In this document: one piece after another, positions 1 through 6,712 of the stretch
Layout: every line of letters starts with the position of its first letter
How positions within the stretch are numbered: the first letter of the stretch is position 1
DNA from: an uncultured Collinsella sp.
GTDB lineage: Bacteria; Actinomycetota; Coriobacteriia; Coriobacteriales; Coriobacteriaceae
Length of the DNA stretch: 28,273 nt
Assembly: GCA_900546105.1 (NCBI GenBank)
Contig: URBP01000016.1
Span: 1-28,273, forward strand
Reading direction: 5' to 3'
The notes under the pieces: generated by a model
What the model saw: only the letters and a program-made list of their open reading frames with translations
Told to the model about the DNA's origin: nothing
The model's database searches: none
Program-made: the position numbers and the translations under genes

Positions 1-622
1 AGAAGATGAGCATGGAGCCTACGAGCGAAAGGCTGTCGAGGGCTGCCGTGGTCATGATGGGAGAGAGTGCGCCGGCAAACAGCGTGATCGTCCCCTGGAA
101 CACGGCGACGGGCAGGGCGGAGAAGATGCAGCCGCGGCCAAGCGAGGCCGTCATGGTGCAGACGATGATGCAGTCCAGTGCGCCCTTGAGGGCAAGCGTT
201 GACCAGTCGCCGAGCAGGCCGTCCTGGATCGATCCCACAATGGCCATGGCGCCGATGCACACGGTGAGTGAAGTCGAGACAAAAGCGTTGGTGAACTCGT
301 TATCGCCCTCACTGCCAGTCTTGCGCTTGAGCCATTCGCCAAGGTTCTCGATGGCGGCCTCCAAGTTGATGGCCTCGCCGATGAGCGAACCGAGCGCAAA
401 TGAGACGATGAGCATGGTGGTACCGGTGGTCGCTAGCGCCTTTCCATCGATGATGAGCATCTTTTGCATGGTGCCGCCCAAGCCGATAAACAGGACGCAC
501 AGCCCCGATGCTTTCATGAGCGTGTCTTGGATGCGCGGTGTAATGAAGCGGCCGCCCGCTAATCCCAAAAGACCGCCCGCAACTAAAAGCGCAACGTTGA
601 TGATTGTTCCCAAGCCCGGCAT
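1..622 (-). CDS. DUF554 family membrane protein (5' part; continues beyond left edge)
   Basis: The minus frame is open from an ATG at 622 to the window edge, giving about 207 residues without a stop, so the gene's end lies outside. A good Shine-Dalgarno (CAGGAGGG) precedes the ATG by a few bases. The protein begins MPGLGTIINVALLVAGG and is built of hydrophobic helices rich in Gly and Ala. It carries the landmarks of the DUF554 (YqgA/YdfK-like) family: an early GTIIN segment, LFIGLGGTMQ, FALGSLIGEAIN, and a central stretch with FVSTSLTVCIGAMAIVGSIQDGL. DUF554 proteins are multi-pass inner-membrane proteins of about 220-240 residues with no established substrate. The visible part therefore covers most of the gene. 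Overlapping plus-strand frames are shadows. Confidence in the family is high; the function is unknown. Confidence 0.88.
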   Translation of the reverse strand, partial: MPGLGTIINVALLVAGGLLGLAGGRFITPRIQDTLMKASGLCVLFIGLGGTMQKMLIIDGKALATTGTTMLIVSFALGSLIGEAINLEAAIENLGEWLKRKTGSEGDNEFTNAFVSTSLTVCIGAMAIVGSIQDGLLGDWSTLALKGALDCIIVCTMTASLGRGCIFSALPVAVFQGTITLFAGALSPIMTTAALDSLSLVGSMLIF

Positions 623-691
623 GAGCCCTCCTGTATTGATGCCAACGTGGCAATCGTAGCAGAACGAAATGCGAGGCACATCGCGACTCAT

Positions 692-717
692 CTAATACGT
701 TATATAAGTGGTATTAG
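692..717. promoter_or_regulatory. Operator-like palindrome upstream of the DUF554 gene
   Basis: CTAATAC (692-698) and GTATTAG (711-717) are perfect inverted half-sites separated by 12 bases. The spacer contains a second small palindrome, TTATATAA (700-707), almost on the same centre. Read on the minus strand, the spacer holds a TATAAC element that could serve as the -10 of the DUF554 gene promoter; no good -35 was found. A dyad over a -10 box is a common arrangement for a repressor site, but no regulator is identified. Confidence 0.4.
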
Positions 718-740
718 GAATGATGCGCAGCATTTAAGCC

Positions 741-2171
741 TCAGGTGGTTGTCGGGACATAGGGGTAGTAGTCAAAGCGCAGTGTCATAAGCCGCTGCGG
801 GGATTCAATAGCCGCGGCGATAATATTGGCATCGCGGGCACGATCAAACCCTTCGAGTTCGATCTGATACGAGACGTCTTGCATAATGTCCAGACGTCGC
901 CAGGCTAGAAGTGTGTCGCCATCGAATTCCAAGGTCTTGCCTCCGTCTGGGGCAACGGCGTATAGACGCAGTTTAGCGGTGGTTGCAGGGTCGACAACCG
1001 TGACCTTTTTAATTTCGTTTCGAGTATTCTTGGCGCCCAACAAGGTGAGCAGCGTTGGGGCCACGACCTCGCCCGATGGCAAATAGACGACTTCGATGGA
1101 TTCGGGAAATGCGATGATGGCCGACTTGCGGACGGGCTGATTGGCGGCGGCAACTTCGATGTTTGCAGCATCGATGACCTCTGTGTGGTCGAGGGCGGCA
1201 AGCACGCAGCAGTTACCTTCATCGATCTCCTGAGGATCAGCAAGCCCCAGACTGTCCACGAGCTCGGGATCGTTTGGACCGGTAGCGGGCTCATTCGGTG
1301 CTTCGAAAGAAGCTGGGACGCTGTTTGTCGGCGACGGCGTGTCGACCGCACCTGCTTCTTTGTCCGTGCTCTCTTCTTGTATGGTTGCGTTGATGGGTTC
1401 GTCGTTTGAGGGGAGCGTCTTGGCGTCAAGCGCGGAGGGGACAATCCCGACGGCTCCGGATCCGTTCCACTCCATCTCGAGAAGCGCCGGGTCGGCAAGA
1501 ATGCGTTGCCTGCCTAGCGTGTGGGTATCGATCGCAATAGGGCCTGCCTCCGTCCCGCGCGTAAGGCTGAGCGATCCGGCCGGCTTCTCGAAATGAATGT
1601 CTGTGTCTTCGGTACTGGCGGCGTAGAACAGCAGGGATGCTTCTCCCGCCGCGATGGCATCGGTGCCCGCCTTGGTCAGCCGCAGCGATGCCGTGAATGA
1701 GAGGGTGGGCTGCACATCGTCTGCATTCGCGGCGGCGCAGCCCAGACATATACCGCCTCCTTTCTCGAAAAACGCACCGTCGAAGGCGACCTTCGCTCCG
1801 TTCGCCGAGTCATCGACCGAAGCGATATCGATGCGCAACCCCAAATCGCACGGATCGCCATCTGCATCGAGCACAATCGAGCGCCACGTGCAGACGGCGC
1901 ACCCCGCCTGGGAGCCGTTTGCCTTGTTCGAACGATTGATATCCACGACTATCGAGCCGTCCGTATTACGACGAAGGCATCCCGAGGTTGAGATTGCGGC
2001 CTGTGCGAACGAAAAACGCTTGCACGCAATGGCGCTCGACGGATTTGGTGCGGAGCTTAGGGCTGCTGGTAAGGAGTCTGCCATGACGGGAGTCGCCCAA
2101 ACGGCGACAGGCGTTCCGGTTGCGAGCGCGCCGCAGAGTGCGACGACGGGCAAAAGGTTCTTCGATGCCAT
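741..2171 (-). CDS. Secreted cysteine-containing protein of unknown function (last gene of surface cluster)
   Basis: A 476-residue protein starting at ATG 2171, with AAGGAG five bases upstream. Residues 1-31 form a Sec signal peptide (short basic start, hydrophobic core, AxA-type cleavage near ATPVMADS). The mature part has an N-terminal region (about 45-245) rich in beta-type sequence and in cysteines, including two CxxC pairs (C91/C94 and C142/C145) plus C50, C65 and C108. Next comes a Pro/Ser/Glu/Asp-rich linker (about 250-315), and then a C-terminal beta-rich domain (about 325-476). No transmembrane anchor, LPXTG motif or enzymatic motif is visible, so it is either released or held by a partner. 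It starts 18 bases after the preceding small-protein gene, consistent with one operon. The motif EIDEGNC (316-321) resembles ELDRGNC in that small neighbour. I do not recognise a family. Confidence 0.75.
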   Translation of the reverse strand: MASKNLLPVVALCGALATGTPVAVWATPVMADSLPAALSSAPNPSSAIACKRFSFAQAAISTSGCLRRNTDGSIVVDINRSNKANGSQAGCAVCTWRSIVLDADGDPCDLGLRIDIASVDDSANGAKVAFDGAFFEKGGGICLGCAAANADDVQPTLSFTASLRLTKAGTDAIAAGEASLLFYAASTEDTDIHFEKPAGSLSLTRGTEAGPIAIDTHTLGRQRILADPALLEMEWNGSGAVGIVPSALDAKTLPSNDEPINATIQEESTDKEAGAVDTPSPTNSVPASFEAPNEPATGPNDPELVDSLGLADPQEIDEGNCCVLAALDHTEVIDAANIEVAAANQPVRKSAIIAFPESIEVVYLPSGEVVAPTLLTLLGAKNTRNEIKKVTVVDPATTAKLRLYAVAPDGGKTLEFDGDTLLAWRRLDIMQDVSYQIELEGFDRARDANIIAAAIESPQRLMTLRFDYYPYVPTTT

Positions 2172-2189
2172 GGGGTCTCCTTAGCTAAT

Positions 2190-2471
2190 TTAGTGCGGCC
2201 TGTCCGTGTTTCGTTTCTGGCTGCGTTTGATGTGCAGACCGAGGCCGGCGGTTCCCGCGCCTGCTGCCGTGGCGCCTGCTGCCAAGAGCCATCGTCTGTC
2301 GTCTGTCTGTGCCAACGGTTCCTTGCAGTTGCCGCGGTCGAGCTCCGAGAGGTCGACCGTCACCTGCGTGGCGGCCTGCGCCTGTTCTTGCTGGGCAAAG
2401 GCCATGGCTGGCCCAAACGCTAGGATACTGACGGCGGTGGCCAGGGCGACGGCCTTATGCCGTGTGCGCAC
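2190..2471 (-). CDS. Small exported protein with degenerate sortase-type C-terminus
   Basis: The frame can start at TTG 2501 or GTG 2471. The GTG is preferred because it gives a compact signal peptide (RTRHK, hydrophobic core, FAQQEQA) of about 27 residues and a short overlap with the stop of the upstream gene (translational coupling). The protein is then about 93 residues. After the signal peptide lie a Gln/Ala stretch, a short acidic segment with ELDRGNC, then LAQTDDRRW, an Ala/Gly-rich hydrophobic segment (LLAAGATAAGAGTAGLGLHI) and a basic tail (KRSQKR). That order is the layout of a sortase sorting signal, but the expected LPXTG/LAXTG glycine is Asp here, so anchoring by sortase is doubtful and plain membrane retention is possible. 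Small LPXTG-like proteins accompany WxL-type surface clusters in Firmicutes, which is the closest parallel I can offer. Confidence 0.65.
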   Translation of the reverse strand: MRTRHKAVALATAVSILAFGPAMAFAQQEQAQAATQVTVDLSELDRGNCKEPLAQTDDRRWLLAAGATAAGAGTAGLGLHIKRSQKRNTDRPH

Positions 2472-3054
2472 CGGGCTCGACCGTCCAGGTGATCGTTGCA
2501 ACTTGATCGCCTTCGCCGGTTACGCGGAAGATGTCGCGCGTGACGCGGGCGACGTTTCCGCTTGTCTTGAGCTTAATTTTGTCCGTGCCGCCGGCAATGC
2601 CCTGGTAGCCCATGTCGAAGGCTGCATTCTTGGAAAGATCGAGGCCCGTCTCCTGCATTGCGGCGCTGGCGTTCTGGAGTGCGCCGTCGGGGCCGACCTT
2701 AAAGTCGATGGAATTCTGCGCGGTTCCGGCCTTGGCGTCGGCGGCAATGGTCCAGGTGTTCATGGCGTCGATCTTCATGTTGGTGACATGGATGCCGTAG
2801 GCCGAATGATTGTCGATGGTGGTCGCGTCTTCTGAGGGGCCCTGAAGCGTGCCGTCGGCCTTGGCGACGAAGGGAATAACCGTCGGAACTTTGAACTCTA
2901 CGTTGTCGATCTCGGTCCTGACCATTACTTTCGTGGTTCCAACGCGCCCGGCTGCCAGAGCTGGCGTCGGGGCGGCGCCCATTGCGAGCGCGAGCGCGAG
3001 CCCTGCGCCCACGACGAGCGCTCTGGCTCCGTTCATGTTCCTGGTGATGTCCAT
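2455..3054 (-). CDS. Secreted beta-rich protein with WxL-like tryptophan motifs
   Basis: 199 residues from ATG 3054, preceded by AAAGGAAC. Residues 1-35 are a typical signal peptide ending PTPALA-A. The mature protein of about 165 residues is predicted all-beta, with no cysteine and no membrane anchor. It contains VPTVIPFVAKADGTLQGPS followed by IDNHSAYGIHVTN, then NTWTI in the middle and ITWTVEPG at the extreme C-terminus. The spacing of one mid-domain Trp motif and a terminal TWTx is reminiscent of the two motifs of WxL cell-surface domains, which bind the Gram-positive wall non-covalently; here Leu is replaced by Ile and Val. That resemblance is inference and could reflect a generic secreted beta-sandwich instead. 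The gene sits in the middle of the five-gene minus-strand run and overlaps the start region of the small sortase-like gene. Confidence 0.72.
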   Translation of the reverse strand: MDITRNMNGARALVVGAGLALALAMGAAPTPALAAGRVGTTKVMVRTEIDNVEFKVPTVIPFVAKADGTLQGPSEDATTIDNHSAYGIHVTNMKIDAMNTWTIAADAKAGTAQNSIDFKVGPDGALQNASAAMQETGLDLSKNAAFDMGYQGIAGGTDKIKLKTSGNVARVTRDIFRVTGEGDQVATITWTVEPGAHTA

Positions 3055-3074
3055 GGTCGTTCCTTTCTATTCGC

Positions 3075-3091
3075 CGCGGGCCGTCCCCGCG
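3075..3091 (-). promoter_or_regulatory. Leader hairpin before the 199-aa secreted protein gene
   Basis: CGCGGG (3075-3080) and CCCGCG (3086-3091) form a 6-bp GC stem with a 5-base loop, just upstream of the Shine-Dalgarno of the gene starting at 3054. No U-run follows on the minus strand, so it is more likely a processing or stability hairpin than a terminator. It lies in the 90-base gap, the largest gap within the cluster. Confidence 0.3.
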
Positions 3092-3144
3092 ATGATTGGA
3101 CGAATGCTGGTGAATTGCGTGCGGTGCCGCGTCGGCCGAAAAAG

Positions 3145-3654
3145 CTAGTTCTCGGCTTGCTCAACCCGTACCTTGACACGTGTCGGATTGCCGTGGCTGT
3201 CGAGGGTCTTGGCATCGAGTGCCTGGATCTCGATGTATGCCTCGCCTTCTTTGATGTCGCCGGCGGGGCACGTCTCGATTGTCTTGCCGGTCTCGACCAC
3301 ACCGGATTCGTACATGGTCTCGTCGTTTTGGATGACGCGGAATCGCTGGGGAAATTTATTGTCTTGGACGTTTTGCACGTTGACGCGCAGCTTGCCGTCC
3401 TCCTGTAGCTGAGCGACCGGCGCGACCGAAATCGTCATCATGTTGTCGCGGACGATGGCATCGAGCTCATCTTGGATTTCTTGTCGCGATTTACCCTCTG
3501 CCGTCGTGACTGAGGCGCCCGCTTCGGGCACGGGCTGCGACTGCCAGGCGTATAGCCCTACGGCGATGAGGGCGCAGACGATAGCCAGACAGACAACGAC
3601 GAGTTTCTTGCGACGCCCCAGTCCTGCGAGGCGGGGCGGCTTCTTCGCACTCAT
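3145..3654 (-). CDS. Membrane-anchored extracellular beta-sandwich protein, unknown function
   Basis: 169 residues from ATG 3654, whose first bases overlap the stop of the upstream 98-aa gene (ATGA), indicating translational coupling. The N-terminus is basic (MSAKKPPRLAGLGRRKK), followed by one transmembrane helix (about 19-40) with no cleavage site or lipobox, so it is probably a type II membrane protein facing outside. A short linker leads to a domain (about 70-169) with alternating hydrophobic residues. The stretch around NVQDNKFPQRFRVIQ and MYESGVVETGKTIE matches a motif I associate with small extracellular beta-sandwich domains encoded in Gram-positive surface clusters, though I cannot name the family. 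The N-terminal anchor could make it a membrane receptor or assembly factor for the secreted neighbours; this is inference. Confidence 0.72.
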   Translation of the reverse strand: MSAKKPPRLAGLGRRKKLVVVCLAIVCALIAVGLYAWQSQPVPEAGASVTTAEGKSRQEIQDELDAIVRDNMMTISVAPVAQLQEDGKLRVNVQNVQDNKFPQRFRVIQNDETMYESGVVETGKTIETCPAGDIKEGEAYIEIQALDAKTLDSHGNPTRVKVRVEQAEN

Positions 3655-3947
3655 GCGGCGTCCTTGGTGGTGTAGACACGTGCGAACGTGGACGGGTCCG
3701 CTCCAAAGAGCATGTGAAGCATCAGGCGGCGCGAGTAGATGAGCTCGTCAAAGTCGTGAGGGAGCTCGATGTCGTGGATACGCGCGATGTGGTGGGCGAG
3801 CGCCGAGAACGACTCGGGGTCGCAGATAACATCGGTGGTGACGTGGTAGACCGCCGTATCGGGGAACGCCTCTTCGTCGAAAGGCAGGAGATAGGGATCG
3901 TCGTCGACCTCGATGGCGACGCCGTACTGGGGCCAGTAATATGCCAT
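3651..3947 (-). CDS. Small cytoplasmic protein of unknown function, first gene of surface cluster
   Basis: 98 residues from ATG 3947 with GGGAGG five bases upstream. There is no signal peptide or membrane segment. The sequence is acidic and aromatic-rich (MAYYWPQYGV, DDDPYLLPFDEEAFPD) with a helical middle (FSALAHHIARIHDIELP) and a C-terminal segment RRLMLHMLFGADPSTF. No DNA-binding helix-turn-helix or catalytic motif is obvious. Its coupling by a 4-base overlap to the membrane protein gene suggests a functional partnership, perhaps as a cytoplasmic adaptor, but I do not recognise a family. An 8-bp inverted repeat precedes it and may control the whole cluster. Confidence 0.65.
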   Translation of the reverse strand: MAYYWPQYGVAIEVDDDPYLLPFDEEAFPDTAVYHVTTDVICDPESFSALAHHIARIHDIELPHDFDELIYSRRLMLHMLFGADPSTFARVYTTKDAA

Positions 3948-3968
3948 GGGAACCTCCCTGCTTCTGGG

Positions 3969-3992
3969 GCCAAAACTTCTATCGGTTTTGGC
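3969..3992. promoter_or_regulatory. Perfect 8-bp inverted repeat upstream of the surface cluster
   Basis: GCCAAAAC (3969-3976) and GTTTTGGC (3985-3992) are perfect inverted repeats separated by 8 bases. They lie 22-45 bases upstream of the ATG at 3947, before the first gene of the five-gene cluster. It could be a DNA operator or an RNA leader hairpin. No U-run follows on the minus strand, so a plain terminator is unlikely. Confidence 0.42.
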
Positions 3993-4292
3993 TGTCGACG
4001 CCGACCGTATCAGCCGCTACTTGACCAATTTCTGACCAAATGCTTGACGGATTGACATCTCCGCAGGTAAAAGGTGAAAAAATTAATTCAACTTTTTTCG
4101 AGCGACATTTACGCGATCGGCGACGGCGGGGCGATATGTGTCAAAAGCATCGTCTGCCGAGGAAATCCAGCCGCTCGCCGAATTGCACGAACGTAAAAAT
4201 CGCCAATTATGGAGACGGTCTCGAACACGTCGACGAAACGATGCGGTAACATCTCCCTGCAAACACTGTAGTGAGCTAAAGGGGGAGTTCGC
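3993..4292. other. Divergent intergenic region with phased TGAC repeats
   Basis: Together with the inverted repeat, about 345 bases separate the surface cluster (minus) from the FAD-dehydrogenase operon (plus). I see no credible gene. Between 4022 and 4056 the tetramer TGAC recurs four times at 4022, 4033, 4045 and 4053 (the first two as TGACCAA, 11 bases apart), which looks like a multi-site regulator target. An A/T-rich tract follows at about 4070-4100. A weak promoter candidate is TTGACG (4044-4049) with TAAAAG 18 bases further on. The GTG at 4293 has GGGGGAG at 4281-4287. Confidence 0.35.
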
Positions 4293-5894
4293 GTGTCTGC
4301 AACCATCAAACCCTTCACCGACGAGTTCGAAGAGTATGGCCGCGATGAATCTCGCGCATCGGGCGAAGCATCGAGCATCTCGTTTCCGACAACGGAAAAC
4401 GAGGTCCGTGCCATTTTGGAAAAGCTCCATGCCGAGCGTGTCCCGGTAACGGTTCAGGGCGCCCGAACCGGCCTTGCCGCCGGTGCCGTGCCCCACGGCG
4501 GGCATATCCTCAATACTTCCCGTATGAATCGCTACTTGGGCCTTCGCCGCGATGAACAAGGCCAATTTTTGCTGCGCGTGGAGCCGGGCGTTGTGCTCTC
4601 GGAGCTGCGCAAGCAGCTGAGCAAGAAGATGCTGCCGACCGCTGGTTGGGACCAGGCATCGCTTAAGGCCTACGATGAGTTTCAAGAGGCCCCCGAGCAG
4701 TTCTTTCCCACCGATCCCACCGAGGCGTCTGCCTGTCTGGGCGGCATGGCGGCATGTAACGCCTCCGGTGCCCGCAGCTACGCCTACGGCCCCATGCGCC
4801 CACATATCACGGGACTCCACGTCGCGCTGGCTGATGGCGATTTGCTTGAGCTCCAGCGCGGCGAGGCTTTTGCCCAGGGCCGCCACCTGTCGCTCGTGAC
4901 GGCAGCAGGCCGTGCACTCGAGCTCGATCTTCCCGACTACACCATGCCCAAGACCAAAAATGCTTCGGGCTATTTCGTTGCTGAAGATATGGATGCCATC
5001 GATCTGTTTATCGGCGCGTGTGGCACAATCGGCGTCATAACCGAGCTCGAGATTGCCCTGCAGGCGGCGCCTGCGGTCGTTTGGGGCGTGAGCTGTTTCT
5101 TTGACAGCGAAGACAAGGCCGTGTCCTTCACCGATTCTGTGCGTCCCGTCCTGTCCCACGCGGCTGCCATCGAATATTTCGATGCGGGCGCCCTGGATAT
5201 CCTGCGTCGTCAGCGTGAGCAGTCGACCGCGTTCGCCTCGCTGCCGGCGCTCGACAAAGAGGCCAAGGTCTGTGTCTACGTGGAGCTCGACTGCGACGAC
5301 GAAGTTCAGGCGACTGAGGAGCTGTATCACTTGGGGTGGGTACTAGAGCTTGCGGGCGGCAGCGACGATGCGACATGGGTCGCGCGCACCGAGGTCGATC
5401 GCGAGTGCCAGCGGTTCTTCCGCCACGCGGTGCCCGAGAGCGTCAACATGCTTATCGATGAGCGCCGCCGCATGGATCCCACCATCACCAAGCTGGGCTC
5501 GGACATGTCGGTGCCCAATGCACGCTTGGGCGATGTCATCGGCCTTTATCGCCGCACGTTAGCCGAAAGTGGGCTTGAATCTGCTGCCTGGGGGCACATC
5601 GGTAACAACCATCTGCATGTGAACATCCTGCCGCGCGACGCGCAGGACTACCGTCGCGGTGGCGAGCTGTTTGCCCAGTGGGCTGCGGAGGTAACGGCTA
5701 TGGGCGGTGCCGTTTCTGCCGAGCACGGCGTCGGCAAGATCAAGGCGGGCTTCTTAGAGACGATGTACGGTCACGAGGCCATGGTCGAGTCGGCGCGGCT
5801 CAAGCTCCAGCTCGATCCCGACGGGCAGCTGGGTCGCGGCAACCTGTTTTCGGAGAAGCTCTTGGATGAGCTCGTCCAGAAAGGGGGCGCGTGA
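4293..5894 (+). CDS. FAD-binding 2-hydroxyacid dehydrogenase (D-lactate/glycolate oxidase GlcD type), Etf-linked
   Basis: 533 residues from GTG 4293, six bases after GGGGGAG. The N-terminal PCMH-type FAD-binding domain shows VTVQGARTGLAAGAVP (about 52-67), the pyrophosphate-binding region, and FPTDPTEASACLGGMAACNASG (about 136-157). The C-terminal FAD-oxidase domain carries WGHIGNNHLHVN and SAEHGVGKIKAG, with the conserved histidines expected near the substrate and metal. This family oxidises 2-hydroxy acids such as D-lactate or glycolate to 2-oxo acids. The two genes immediately downstream encode EtfB and a ferredoxin-fused EtfA, the partner set found in Acetobacterium woodii lactate dehydrogenase/Etf, which drives lactate oxidation by NAD with electron confurcation from ferredoxin. 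Substrate choice cannot be read from sequence. The cytoplasmic location is inferred from the lack of a signal peptide. Confidence 0.9.
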   Translation: MSATIKPFTDEFEEYGRDESRASGEASSISFPTTENEVRAILEKLHAERVPVTVQGARTGLAAGAVPHGGHILNTSRMNRYLGLRRDEQGQFLLRVEPGVVLSELRKQLSKKMLPTAGWDQASLKAYDEFQEAPEQFFPTDPTEASACLGGMAACNASGARSYAYGPMRPHITGLHVALADGDLLELQRGEAFAQGRHLSLVTAAGRALELDLPDYTMPKTKNASGYFVAEDMDAIDLFIGACGTIGVITELEIALQAAPAVVWGVSCFFDSEDKAVSFTDSVRPVLSHAAAIEYFDAGALDILRRQREQSTAFASLPALDKEAKVCVYVELDCDDEVQATEELYHLGWVLELAGGSDDATWVARTEVDRECQRFFRHAVPESVNMLIDERRRMDPTITKLGSDMSVPNARLGDVIGLYRRTLAESGLESAAWGHIGNNHLHVNILPRDAQDYRRGGELFAQWAAEVTAMGGAVSAEHGVGKIKAGFLETMYGHEAMVESARLKLQLDPDGQLGRGNLFSEKLLDELVQKGGA

Positions 5895-5896
5895 AG

Positions 5897-6712
5897 ATGA
5901 GCGATTTCCATATGGTGGTGTGCGTCAAGGCCGTGCCGGGCAGCACCGAGGTCAAGATGGACCCCAAGACCAATACCATCGTGCGCGATGGCAAGCAGGC
6001 GGTCATTAATCCCTTTGATGCGAGCGCTTTGGAATGCGCGCTGGCGCTGAAGGACGACTTTATCGGCTTTGGCATGGATGTGCGCGTGACGGTGGTGTCG
6101 ATGGGCATCCCCGCGACCGAGTCGCTGCTGCGCGACTGCATCGCTCGAGGCGCCGACGACGCGCTGCTGCTGACCGATCGCGCCTTTGCAGGTGCCGATA
6201 CCCTGGCGACCACCTATGCTCTCAAATGCGGCATCGAGGCACTCGACGAGGACTTCGACCTGCTCATCTGCGGCAAGATGGCGGTGGATGGCGATACGGC
6301 CCAGATCGGCCCCGAGCTTGCCGGTGCCTTTGAGATTCCCTGCGTGACCGACGTGAGCTGCGTGCAAAGCGCGGGCTTTACGACGTGTGGCTCGCTGGCG
6401 CTCGTTCACGGATGCGATGCCGGCGAGGAGACGGTGTGTCTTGAGATGCCGTGCGCGATGACGACTGCCAAGGAGATTGGCCAGTTGCGTATGCCGAGTA
6501 TTGCCGGTATTCGCGCGGCGGAGGAGGCGGACGTGCGCGTGGTCAGTGCCGCCGACGTGAACGCCGACCCCGCGCGTTGCGGTCTTGCCGGATCACCGAC
6601 GCAGGTCGTGCGCTCGTTTGTGCCCGACCGTGACCAAACGTGCGAGGCCGTTGAGGGAACGGCGTCCGAGCAGGCGGTAAAACTTGCCAAGATTATTGAG
6701 GGGATGGCATAG
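5897..6712 (+). CDS. etfB: Electron transfer flavoprotein beta subunit
   Basis: 271 residues if ATG 5897 is used. A GTG at 5891 in the same frame overlaps the upstream stop, but the run AAGGGGG (5881-5887) is better spaced for the ATG. The protein shows the EtfB signature start (VVCVKAVPGSTEVKMDPKTN), an Asn-Pro-Phe-Asp helix (INPFDASALECALALK), a nucleotide-binding region with VVSMGIP and ARGADDALLLTD, and the AVDGDTAQIGPELA element that lies at the EtfA interface. EtfB binds AMP in classical Etf and FAD in bifurcating Etf. The ferredoxin-fused EtfA next door argues for a bifurcating or confurcating complex, but the second FAD cannot be confirmed by eye. It starts next to the stop of the dehydrogenase gene and ends directly against the EtfA start, so the three are co-transcribed. 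Confidence 0.92.
   Translation: MSDFHMVVCVKAVPGSTEVKMDPKTNTIVRDGKQAVINPFDASALECALALKDDFIGFGMDVRVTVVSMGIPATESLLRDCIARGADDALLLTDRAFAGADTLATTYALKCGIEALDEDFDLLICGKMAVDGDTAQIGPELAGAFEIPCVTDVSCVQSAGFTTCGSLALVHGCDAGEETVCLEMPCAMTTAKEIGQLRMPSIAGIRAAEEADVRVVSAADVNADPARCGLAGSPTQVVRSFVPDRDQTCEAVEGTASEQAVKLAKIIEGMA

Noticed and set aside
6..659. Plus-strand frame of 217 codons at the left edge
   Set aside because: The minus strand here encodes a DUF554 membrane protein with a good start and ribosome binding site; the plus frame is Met/Ser/Pro-rich shadow sequence.
4083..5330. Minus-strand open frame of 415 codons opposite the FAD dehydrogenase
   Set aside because: Antisense to a clear FAD-binding enzyme, with no recognisable motif and no good ribosome binding site.
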